From Planctomycetota bacterium (GTDB lineage: Bacteria; Planctomycetota; Phycisphaerae; WQYP01), in contig JAJZOA010000111.1 of NCBI GenBank assembly GCA_021852225.1, positions 1-16,553 on the forward strand: DNA of 16,553 bases, given 5' to 3'. Below the pieces are notes generated by a model, which made no database searches, was not told the DNA's origin, and saw nothing but the letters and a program-made list of their open reading frames with translations. Shown here in pieces: positions 6,334-12,660 of this stretch (the first letter of the stretch is position 1; each line of letters begins with the position of its first letter). Made by a program: the position numbers and the translations under genes.

Positions 6334-6855
6334 TCACCAACCTTGGTAGGCCATATTAATCCAACTGAAGCGTACCTTAATGTTGGACATCGGTACCCAC
6401 CGCACGGAACCATCGTTGTACATTTCATGTTCGCCAGCGGGCAGGGCGTTACCCAATCCTTCATCGACATAATTGGAAAGAGGTCCAGTAATCCAAGGGA
6501 TCTGTTGCCCGGTTGCACCCTGGGCACCAGTCTGGTTGACGAAAAGGGCGTTGTCCGTAACCAATAACGTGCCGCCGCCGGACTGGGGATTCAGTGCCGG
6601 CTGATGCTCCGGATCGTAGTTGAAACGTCCCAGCGGACCACCGCCATATTGATTTTGCATATCCGTGGCCCAAGCCGCCGTTCCACCGTTGTAGATGGCG
6701 GCAAGATCATAGCTTGGAGTGTAATCCTGGCCTTCATCAAGCAATTCGATGAGGGTGAAACCGTTGCGGCCTGCGGGCCGCGAGGATTTAGGAGACAGGA
6801 GACGAGAGACAGTAGCACATGTCGGCGATTCGCAGTTTATCAGGTTGGTATTCAT
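6334..6855 (-). pseudogene. Prepilin-like (DUF1559-type) protein with deleted membrane helix
   Basis: A 173-residue frame from ATG 6855 with AAGGAG upstream. Residues about 28-39 are the prepilin processing motif GRNGFTLIELL. The normal continuation, a hydrophobic VVIAIIALL-type helix of about 20 residues, is missing: the chain jumps to DEGQDYTPSYDLAAIYNG. The C-terminal part keeps GEHEMYNDGSVRWV, the H...DG-V-W ending of planctomycete prepilin-like DUF1559-type proteins. Members usually have well over 200 residues, so an in-frame internal deletion is the simplest reading. Without the helix it should not assemble into a pseudopilus. It lies 83 bp downstream of the PEP-CTERM gene at 7805 and could be co-transcribed with it. 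The alternative is a diverged but functional non-pilin protein. Confidence 0.65.
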
Positions 6856-6938
6856 GACAAACTCCTTTTGCCAAACGTTAAGCGAAGAAAGAAGCGGGCA
6901 AAATCGCCCCTCCTCCCAGAATGTCTTATCCAGCAACT

Positions 6939-7805
6939 TCACACCGTCTTCCGCCGTTTCAGCAGCAGCAGGCCCAATCCGCCCAGTGCCATCAGCCCCA
7001 GCGTCGCCGGTTCGGGCACGGGCGACGAGGTAAGCTCGAAGTTGCTGAACTGGCCATTTATAACGCTTCCATCGTTACCTATGCCAACCGCGGTGATGTC
7101 TGGATTGGTGGGGAATGCCTCGATCGGAGATACGGCGACTCCGTTAAGGAAGAGTTGCCAAGTCCAGGTACTACCTCCGGTGTTAAGAACGGATGACAGT
7201 GTATTAACTCCGGCGACGGCATTATTAAAATTTTGCCCATAGGTGTCGACTCCGGGGCCCGTGAACAGCGTGCCATCGTTTTGGCCGACGACGGGATTGT
7301 TAACTACTGTTCTTAAGAGCCCCCAGGCATAGGCACCTTCACTGGTTGGAGCATCGAAACGCCCACTGGTATTGGGGGTTTTCAAGAAGCCAATCGACAG
7401 CCAGTCATTACCGGTTCCGGGGTTGAGCCCTGTTATAGGATTGAGACCCGCCGACAAGGTGTAGATGTTCCCAGTGACTGGCGAGAACTTAAGGTAAGCA
7501 GCACCGCCTCCACTGTTGAGGCCCTCCGATGTGTAACCACTGTCCGCAAATCCAATGTACCCGGAACTGCTACCGGAATTATCGGCGGTCCATGTGGTGC
7601 TGGTGCCGTTATCAATAGTTGGTGCCGCACCGTTCAGCGGGGTCGTCGCGCTGCCGGTGAAACTGTCCTGATAAATGATGTTACTGGCTGAGGCCGCACC
7701 AGCCGTCATGCCCAACATTGCCAGTGTCCCGATGGCTATCGGGGCGATGGCCGCCTTGGCCACCAGAGAAGAACCACGAGAAATTGGGAAAGATTTGCAA
7801 AACAT
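6939..7805 (-). CDS. PEP-CTERM sorting-domain surface protein
   Basis: A 288-residue exported protein. The signal peptide spans about 1-40 (MFCKSFPISRGSSLVAKAAI, ending AASA). The body begins NIIYQDSFTGS, LNGAAPTIDNG and is Gly/Asn/Ser-rich, homologous along its length to the genes at 1213 and 2942. The tail is a complete sorting signal: SPVPEP at about 261-266, a Leu-rich helix, then KRRKTV. The protein is expected to be processed by an exosortase not seen in the window. The ATG at 7805 is preferred to the longer frame (to 7895) because GCAGGAG lies just upstream and the longer frame would run through the hairpin leader. The duplicated upstream block shows that this gene and the one at 1213 arose by duplication. 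No clear terminator separates it from the prepilin-like gene. Specific function unknown. Confidence 0.9.
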   Translation of the reverse strand: MFCKSFPISRGSSLVAKAAIAPIAIGTLAMLGMTAGAASASNIIYQDSFTGSATTPLNGAAPTIDNGTSTTWTADNSGSSSGYIGFADSGYTSEGLNSGGGAAYLKFSPVTGNIYTLSAGLNPITGLNPGTGNDWLSIGFLKTPNTSGRFDAPTSEGAYAWGLLRTVVNNPVVGQNDGTLFTGPGVDTYGQNFNNAVAGVNTLSSVLNTGGSTWTWQLFLNGVAVSPIEAFPTNPDITAVGIGNDGSVINGQFSNFELTSSPVPEPATLGLMALGGLGLLLLKRRKTV

Positions 7806-7867
7806 AGAAAAACTCCTGCTCCCTTTGGGAGCCTCTCGAATTTCCCGCCGAACCGGGCGGACTACGG
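7806..7867 (-). promoter_or_regulatory. Conserved two-hairpin 5' leader, copy 3
   Basis: The stem CCGCC/GGCGG (7860-7856 with 7849-7845) and hairpin GCTCCC-AAA-GGGAGC (7832-7818) are followed by AGGAG and the ATG at 7805. It is nearly identical to copy 1, as expected from the shared duplication. Confidence 0.65.
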
Positions 7868-8335
7868 TTCCACGCACCAACGCTGTTGTGGACATTCTCT
7901 ACATAACCCTAAGAGCTTGCGACACTCCTACTCCAGTACAATCCATCAAAAACTGAACGCCCAAACCTGTTGAATCACACACCATCCGCCTGCCGCTCAA
8001 AAAACTCCAACGTAGTCTGACATGGCAAGTCGAATTTGATAGGGTCGGACCGCCTTAGTTCAATGAAAGTATATTCCGACCCACACACTGACGCAAAAAA
8101 CATGGTCATTATTTTCGCATTACTTTACCACCAAACAAGCCACTCACGCTTGGTTTACGGTAAAACATGAAAAACAAAATGGTTTAACCTTACCAACAAT
8201 TCCGGATATCCATCCACGTTATCGGCCCATCAATAAGAATAATGAAGCGAAAAGCCGCTCCGAATAACGTCAAGTATGGACCTTTTCCGGAGACCGAATT
8301 GCAGGCATATCAACCCGTCTGTGCATGGACAATTA
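7806..8335. repeat. Duplicated upstream block, copy B (partner 1214-1735)
   Basis: See the partner for shared blocks. In this copy the distal edge runs into the LacI-family stub, and the last codons of that stub (VHAQTG-stop) lie inside the block. Beyond about 8335 the two loci have nothing in common. The block contains GGTTTAACC at 8181-8189 at the same relative place as copy A. Confidence 0.85.
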
Positions 8336-8546
8336 ATTCCGCAGTTACCCCAATGTGCATTGGAGGAAGCTGTGGCTCGTTGATCCGTTGGAACATGGTG
8401 TGCAACGCAATGGCACCGATTCCGGCCGCCGGTTGCCGGATGGTGGTCAACGGAACGGATAAATGAGAAGCCATGGGCAGGTCATCAAAGCCCCCTATGA
8501 ATACCACCTTATGACATGCCTCACACAGTGGCAGTACATAATTGGA
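8310..8546 (-). pseudogene. C-terminal remnant of a LacI-family transcriptional regulator
   Basis: Minus-strand residues VVFIGGFDDLPMASHL, SVPLTTIRQPAAGIGAIA and LPPMHIGVTAELIVHAQTG match the conserved last 65 or so residues of the LacI/GalR sugar-binding domain, including the GFDD-P-A and LTT-RQP motifs. The frame is closed upstream by TAG at 8549-8547. The DNA-binding helix-turn-helix and most of the ligand domain (family length about 340) are absent. A second frame around 8550-8620 may hold shifted remnants (LAVFW...YLVQLC), but this is uncertain. The stub probably once regulated the neighbouring carbohydrate/surface genes; it cannot bind DNA now. Confidence 0.8.
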
Positions 8547-8724
8547 CTAAATACGTCCCCGCTACGCTCCTTAACCAAAAGACCGCGAGTCGACCACACC
8601 GCTGTTTTGCAGCACCTTTCACAAAACCCGCCAGAAACCGGCACATCCGCCGTGTTTGATGTTTAAACCAGCGAGCCTGTCACACATAAGTAGATCATCA
8701 TTTCTTTCGGATAGGACTTTATCC

Positions 8725-8798
8725 TAGATATCGTTACGCAACTGAACCTATTGCGAATGCAGCACTTTCCCTATTTTATTAGATCTCTGCGATATCTA
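8725..8798. promoter_or_regulatory. Widely spaced 9-bp inverted repeat upstream of dsrA
   Basis: TAGATATCG (8725-8733) is perfectly inverted at 8790-8798 (CGATATCTA), with 56 bp between. The AT-rich spacer is a plausible promoter zone, so paired regulator sites are possible. Chance is not excluded. Confidence 0.3.
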
Positions 8799-8820
8799 AC
8801 ATTGAAATTGTGACGCCGCG

Positions 8821-8859
8821 AATGCCGGCTGGGAGTGATTGTGGCTTCCACCCGGCATT
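8821..8859 (+). promoter_or_regulatory. Stable hairpin in the dsrA upstream region
   Basis: AATGCCGG (8821-8828) pairs with CCGGCATT (8852-8859). After one C-C mismatch the helix continues with TGG/CCA and further pairs (one G-U). There is no U-tract on either side, so an intrinsic terminator is unlikely. It ends about 95 bp before dsrA and could be an operator or part of the mRNA leader. Confidence 0.5.
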
Positions 8860-8954
8860 GCAAAACACCATGCGTCAGGCGTGATGGAGTAAATCGGGGA
8901 GCAGCTTAAAAAGCCACGCAGGAGTTGATCGTCACATGTATTAACACAAAGAGA

Positions 8955-10397
8955 ATGGATATGGAAAAAATTCAATTATGTTGTGCCAAGTGCGGATTTG
9001 TTGTGGAGGAATACACAGCTAATGAACTGGCGGAAATTCCACGCAAAGTAAAACGCTACGAATACCTGCTGAAAAAATCCTCAATCTGCCCGTCATGTCT
9101 GGCGTCGGGCCGGCTTAAAGAACTTCGCGCTACCGAGCAAGCCGATGTGGCAGGCCCGAAGGTGCAGGTAAACGCCTCGACGCGCGCGCCGGTCGGTCAT
9201 GAGGAACACGCCGATTCACCCACACCGATGATGGATGCGATTTCTCAAGGATCCTGGCCCAGCCATGCGGCGGAACTCAAGAAGACTCGGTATCCCCTTC
9301 AGATGTATGAACAGGCACTGCAAAAACGCGCAACGCAATGGGGCTACGGTGGCTATGTTTCCCTGCCGGGTGTGGCTACGGGCGTGCTGGTTCGATCTTC
9401 CGCCCGACCTGATATTACCAAGGGATCGAATTTTGTTCGCATCATGGATCCGTGCGGAAATTTCTTCAAAACCGACGGCATGCGGAAACTTTGCGACATC
9501 GCAGACAAGTACGCTTACGGTCTTCTTCACTTATTGAGCACCGGCGGCGATCTGGAAATGCTGGGTATCCCGACGGAAAACCTCAAGCCGGCGGTGGATG
9601 AAATAGTCCAGCTCGGGTTTGATGTAGGTTCGACCGGCGATGATTTTCGTACCAGCGAAGAGTGCATCGGGCCAGCCAAGTGCGACTTGCCGCTTTATGA
9701 CACGCTGGGGTTTCGTGCGGCGTGGTATAAGCGATTTTTGGATGATGTTCAGTACCCGCGCTTTCCACATAAGGTCAAGTGCAAGTTCTCCGGATGCCCT
9801 AATGATTGCGTGCGCGGTGGACAGAAAGCGGATATTTTTGTCTGTGGCGTATTTCGGGACTTGCCGGTCATTGACCAGAGCAATGTTAAAACGTGGGTCG
9901 AAAACGGCGGCGATATCGGAACCGTTTGTACCCGGTGTCCGGGCGGAGGCCTTAACTGGGATCCCAAAACCGGATTGAGCATTGACGGCGACAGTTGCCT
10001 GCGATGTATGTATTGCATTAATAAAATTCCCGGCGTGCGGCCCGGAGGGGACCGGGGAGTGGCGATTCTCGTGGGCGGCAAATTGCGTGGTAAATATGGC
10101 CCCATGCTGGCCAAAGTGGTTGTGCCGTTCATGAAAGCAGTGCCGCCGGATTATAAAGAAGTCTTCGACATGATTGAGAAGATTACCGAAGTTTATGACG
10201 AGCACGCTCGCAAGAAAGAACGCATGGGTGATTTCCTGTTACGCATCGGCCCGAACGAATTTTTCCGATTAATCGGCGTGCCATTGTCGCCGCGACTTTT
10301 CGCTCAGCCGCGAACCAATTTGTATTATCACTGGGAACCCGAGGAAATCAAAGACGAACGTGTTTCAGCTACCGAGCCGATTCAAGGCCCCAATTGA
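8955..10397 (+). CDS. dsrA: Dissimilatory sulfite reductase alpha subunit with N-terminal zinc-ribbon-like extension
   Basis: A 480-residue subunit of the siroheme enzyme that reduces sulfite (or runs in reverse). DsrA homology starts near residue 94 (ISQGSWPSHAAELK). Siroheme/[4Fe-4S] ligands are C237-x5-C243 (CIGPAKC) and C281-x3-C285 (GCPNDC). The ferredoxin domain has C325/C328 (CTRCPGG) and C348-x2-C351-x2-C354 (CLRCMYCIN), followed by GVAILVGGK. Residues 1-60 are extra compared with the roughly 440-residue DsrA of Desulfovibrio: C10-x2-C13 (CAKCGF) and C45-x2-C48 (CPSC) make a probable zinc ribbon or rubredoxin-like metal site, followed by a flexible linker. Start: ATG 8955 or 8961; a TTG at 8925 is possible, but AGGAG there directly abuts it. 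It forms an alpha2beta2 complex with DsrB, encoded 10 bp downstream. It is the first gene of the operon. Reductive or oxidative direction is not decided by the sequence. Confidence 0.93.
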   Translation: MDMEKIQLCCAKCGFVVEEYTANELAEIPRKVKRYEYLLKKSSICPSCLASGRLKELRATEQADVAGPKVQVNASTRAPVGHEEHADSPTPMMDAISQGSWPSHAAELKKTRYPLQMYEQALQKRATQWGYGGYVSLPGVATGVLVRSSARPDITKGSNFVRIMDPCGNFFKTDGMRKLCDIADKYAYGLLHLLSTGGDLEMLGIPTENLKPAVDEIVQLGFDVGSTGDDFRTSEECIGPAKCDLPLYDTLGFRAAWYKRFLDDVQYPRFPHKVKCKFSGCPNDCVRGGQKADIFVCGVFRDLPVIDQSNVKTWVENGGDIGTVCTRCPGGGLNWDPKTGLSIDGDSCLRCMYCINKIPGVRPGGDRGVAILVGGKLRGKYGPMLAKVVVPFMKAVPPDYKEVFDMIEKITEVYDEHARKKERMGDFLLRIGPNEFFRLIGVPLSPRLFAQPRTNLYYHWEPEEIKDERVSATEPIQGPN

Positions 10398-10407
10398 GGA
10401 TTATATT

Positions 10408-11466
10408 ATGCCAGGCATAGGAATACCACCGCTGGAAGCCAATTTGCCGCCGATTGTAAAACGTAATTACGGCAAATGGATAACACACGAACACCCCCGC
10501 CCCGGCGTCATCAAGCATGATTCCGAATCAGGAGAGGCCTGTTTTACCGTGCGTGCCGGAATGCCGCCAAATGCTCGCATCAGCACGCAAACGCTGCGGA
10601 CTATTTGCGATGTCGCCGATGAGTTCTGCGAAGGCTACTTCCGCGTGACTCAGCGCAATAGCTGCGAGTTTGTCGGCGTGCCGGAAAATCGCATTGATCA
10701 ACTCATCGCACGTTTGGCCCAAATGGGCTTTCCCGTCGGCGGCACCAATCGCTCACTGCACAATACCGTTTGCTGCACGGGTTATCTGCATTGCCATCTC
10801 GCGGCCACCGACCCGCCGGCGATTATGAAGGCGGTTTCGGAAATGCTGATGAAGGAATATACCCACGATTGTCTGCCCGCCAAGCTGAAAATTTCCGGAT
10901 CCGGTTGTCTTAACAATTGCGGTGAATCTTCCACCGCGGACATCGCGATTATCGGAGTTCATCGTGATCTGCCGCCGATCCATGAAGAGAAGCTCAAAGG
11001 CTGTGAATTGCCGCTGGTGATTTCGGTTTGTCCGGTCGGTGCCATCCGTCCTAAAGGTCCGGGCATGATTGAAATTGATCCGAAACGCTGCATCCATTGT
11101 CCCGCCTGTTCGGTTTCGTGTGCCGCGATGGCACCGATCGGCAGTCCAATCGGTGACGGCGTGGCGATTGTGGTCGGCGGTAAAGCCGGTAACACCGGCG
11201 ATGGACCGGCGATGGCCAAAGTTGTGGTTCCCTATTTGCCCAACAATCCGCCCTACTGGCCTGAAGTTACCAGCGCGATTCGGAGCATTGTTGATGCGTG
11301 GTCGGCCAACGCCCGGAAGGACGAGCGCGTCGGCGAGTGGATCAACCGCATCGGCTGGGAAAAGTTTTATCAACGCACCAGTTTGCCGCTCTCATTCAAA
11401 ATTGTGGACAACTATGACGCGCGTGCCCTGGAGTACGCCAAGGCCAATGTGCGCTTTACATGGTAG
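10408..11466 (+). CDS. dsrB: Dissimilatory sulfite reductase beta subunit
   Basis: 352 residues. In characterised enzymes DsrB carries the catalytic siroheme. Candidate cluster/siroheme ligands are C123-x5-C129 (CTGYLHC, preceded by C122) and C167-x3-C171 (GCLNNCG). The inserted ferredoxin domain has C208 (SVCPVGAIRP) and C228-x2-C231-x2-C234 (CIHCPAC, then C238). The ending GVAIVVGGKAG...AKVVVPYLP is shared with DsrA, reflecting the ancient duplication. Common bacterial DsrB has CC-x3-C at the second motif; here there is a single Cys before x3-C, which suggests a divergent lineage, though I cannot place it. Start ATG 10408 has GAGGA at 10396-10400 overlapping the dsrA stop, implying translational coupling. 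The longer frame from 10360 would overlap dsrA and is rejected. dsrC follows after 19 bp. No dsrD lies next to it. Confidence 0.93.
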   Translation: MPGIGIPPLEANLPPIVKRNYGKWITHEHPRPGVIKHDSESGEACFTVRAGMPPNARISTQTLRTICDVADEFCEGYFRVTQRNSCEFVGVPENRIDQLIARLAQMGFPVGGTNRSLHNTVCCTGYLHCHLAATDPPAIMKAVSEMLMKEYTHDCLPAKLKISGSGCLNNCGESSTADIAIIGVHRDLPPIHEEKLKGCELPLVISVCPVGAIRPKGPGMIEIDPKRCIHCPACSVSCAAMAPIGSPIGDGVAIVVGGKAGNTGDGPAMAKVVVPYLPNNPPYWPEVTSAIRSIVDAWSANARKDERVGEWINRIGWEKFYQRTSLPLSFKIVDNYDARALEYAKANVRFTW

Positions 11467-11485
11467 CCAAGATACGGAGTCTTTT

Positions 11486-11803
11486 ATGTCTGTTGTTACA
11501 CTTGCCGGAAAGCAATTTGAGGTCGATGAAGACGGCTTCATGCAGGATACCACGCAATGGACGCCGGATGTGGCCATCGGTCTGGCCAAGTCCGAAGGCA
11601 TTGATGCACTCACGGATGATCACTGGAAGGTGATCAACTATCTGCGTGAGTACTATCAGAAATTCAATGTTGCGCCGCCAATTCGGATGGTCTGCAAGCA
11701 AACCGGATTTCCGCTCAAGCGCATTTATGAATTATTCTCAACCGGGCCGGCTAAAGGGGCCTGCAAGCTCGCCGGATTACCCAAGCCCACCGGTTGCATA
11801 TAA
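11486..11803 (+). CDS. dsrC: DsrC sulfur-carrier protein
   Basis: 105 residues, the usual DsrC size. The C-terminal arm is intact: GACKLAGLPKPTGCI gives Cys93 and the penultimate Cys104, the two redox cysteines that take sulfite-derived sulfur from DsrAB as a trisulfide. The FSTGPAKGACKLAGLPKPTG stretch is the family hallmark and separates true DsrC from TusE-type homologues lacking Cys93. The fold is helical with a winged-helix-like surface (WKVINYLREYY, PIRMVCKQTG); Cys70 is additional. GGAG at 11476-11479 precedes the ATG. It lies between dsrB and dsrM, so the carrier is made together with the reductase that loads it and the DsrMK complex that should regenerate it. Confidence 0.96.
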   Translation: MSVVTLAGKQFEVDEDGFMQDTTQWTPDVAIGLAKSEGIDALTDDHWKVINYLREYYQKFNVAPPIRMVCKQTGFPLKRIYELFSTGPAKGACKLAGLPKPTGCI

Positions 11804-11827
11804 GCCAGCCGACGCGCGATCAATAGA

Positions 11828-11876
11828 GAAATGGCACGGCATGCGACACAGCCCGAAGGCACGCAGGCCCCATTTC
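11828..11876 (+). promoter_or_regulatory. Hairpin between dsrC and dsrM
   Basis: GAAATGG (11828-11834) pairs with CCATTTC (11870-11876), and TGCG (11842-11845) can pair with CGCA (11862-11865) inside. This 86-bp gap is the largest in an otherwise tightly packed operon. With no U-tract it is more likely an mRNA-stability or processing element that raises DsrC relative to DsrMK than a terminator; that is inference. Confidence 0.4.
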
Positions 11877-11889
11877 AGGGCGTATACGT

Positions 11890-12660
11890 ATGATCACACA
11901 ATTCCTCCCAGCACTGTTATATGTATCTGCCGTGATCTTTATTATCGGCATGGGGCGGCGTATATACATCTGGGTACGCACGCCCGTGCCACTGAACATT
12001 GTGCTCACGCCCGCGCCAAAACATATCCCAGGAGTCATCGGGCGTCTGGTCGGGGAATTGTTCGGATTCCACGCCTTGGCCAAGGCGGATCGTTCGCTTT
12101 GGACTCCGGCGTGGCTATTTCATTTTTCGCTCGTGCTGCTGTTACTGGGACATCTTGGCGGCTTGGTGATTCCCCACTTTGCGCAGACGGCTATGGGACT
12201 CAATGAAAAACAATTTGAACATATGGCGCAGATCGTCGGCGGCGCGGTGGGCATTTTGGCCATTGCGACGCTTTTATGGTTGCTGATCCGTCGGCTGATT
12301 TTGCCGCGGGTGCGATGGATTTCAACCTTCAGCGACTATTTCGCGCTGGTTCTGCTGCTTCTGATACTTGCCACCGGAAACGCCATGCGATTCATGGGTG
12401 GTCTGGACATCGTGCAAGCCCGGAACTTCGTCGCGGGCTGGCTGGCGCTGCATCCGGTGGCCCCGCCGAGCGATCCGGTTTTTTCCATCCATATCGTTCT
12501 TGTGTGCATGTTGCTGATCTATATTCCATTCAGCAAACTTGTGCATATCGGAGGAGTTGCCCTTTTGAGTCCGACGCTCAATCAACGCAATAATCCGCGT
12601 GAACACCGTTATGTTAATTCCTGGGATAAGGCCAATGACAATTCCACAACTTCATCCTGA
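11890..12660 (+). CDS. dsrM: DsrM-type membrane cytochrome b (NarI-like)
   Basis: 256 residues with about five membrane helices (roughly 3-22, 74-95, 115-136, 148-168, 198-216). Four histidines sit where the two haem b ligands pairs of the NarI/DsrM family belong: H78 and H88 (LFHFSLVLLLLGHLGG) in helix 2 and H201 and H219 (SIHIVLV, KLVHIGG) in helix 5. The role is to take electrons from the quinol pool and pass them to DsrK. It is shorter than the roughly 330-residue DsrM of Desulfovibrio. The ribosome site is weak (CAGGGC). The 3' end overlaps the dsrK start, so the two subunits are translationally coupled. The hydrophilic tail after residue 235 is low-complexity (DKANDNSTTSS), partly because it shares DNA with dsrK. 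Confidence 0.88.
   Translation: MITQFLPALLYVSAVIFIIGMGRRIYIWVRTPVPLNIVLTPAPKHIPGVIGRLVGELFGFHALAKADRSLWTPAWLFHFSLVLLLLGHLGGLVIPHFAQTAMGLNEKQFEHMAQIVGGAVGILAIATLLWLLIRRLILPRVRWISTFSDYFALVLLLLILATGNAMRFMGGLDIVQARNFVAGWLALHPVAPPSDPVFSIHIVLVCMLLIYIPFSKLVHIGGVALLSPTLNQRNNPREHRYVNSWDKANDNSTTSS

Larger units (their letters stand above)
8547..8954. other. Upstream region of the dsr operon
   Basis: No gene is supported in these 408 bp. They contain a local hairpin GGATA/TATCC (8710-8725), the inverted repeat 8725-8733/8790-8798, and the stronger hairpin 8821-8859. The promoter of dsrA should be here, but no -35/-10 pair stands out. AGGAG at 8920-8924 precedes a minimal frame ATG-TAT-TAA (8936-8944) that ends just before the dsrA start. 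Confidence 0.5.

Noticed and set aside
8242..8466. Plus-strand ORF of 74 codons
   Set aside because: The minus strand of the same DNA carries clear LacI-family C-terminal sequence, so this is a shadow.
9531..10205. Minus-strand ORF of 224 codons
   Set aside because: It lies antisense within dsrA, whose cofactor motifs are unmistakable.
10753..11373. Minus-strand ORF of 206 codons
   Set aside because: It is antisense to dsrB and composed of low-complexity Asn/Thr/Arg sequence typical of shadow frames.
12599..12634. dsrK start at GTG 12599 or ATG 12611
   Set aside because: Both lack a ribosome site and lengthen the overlap with dsrM; ATG 12635 has AAGG just upstream. They are kept as alternatives only.
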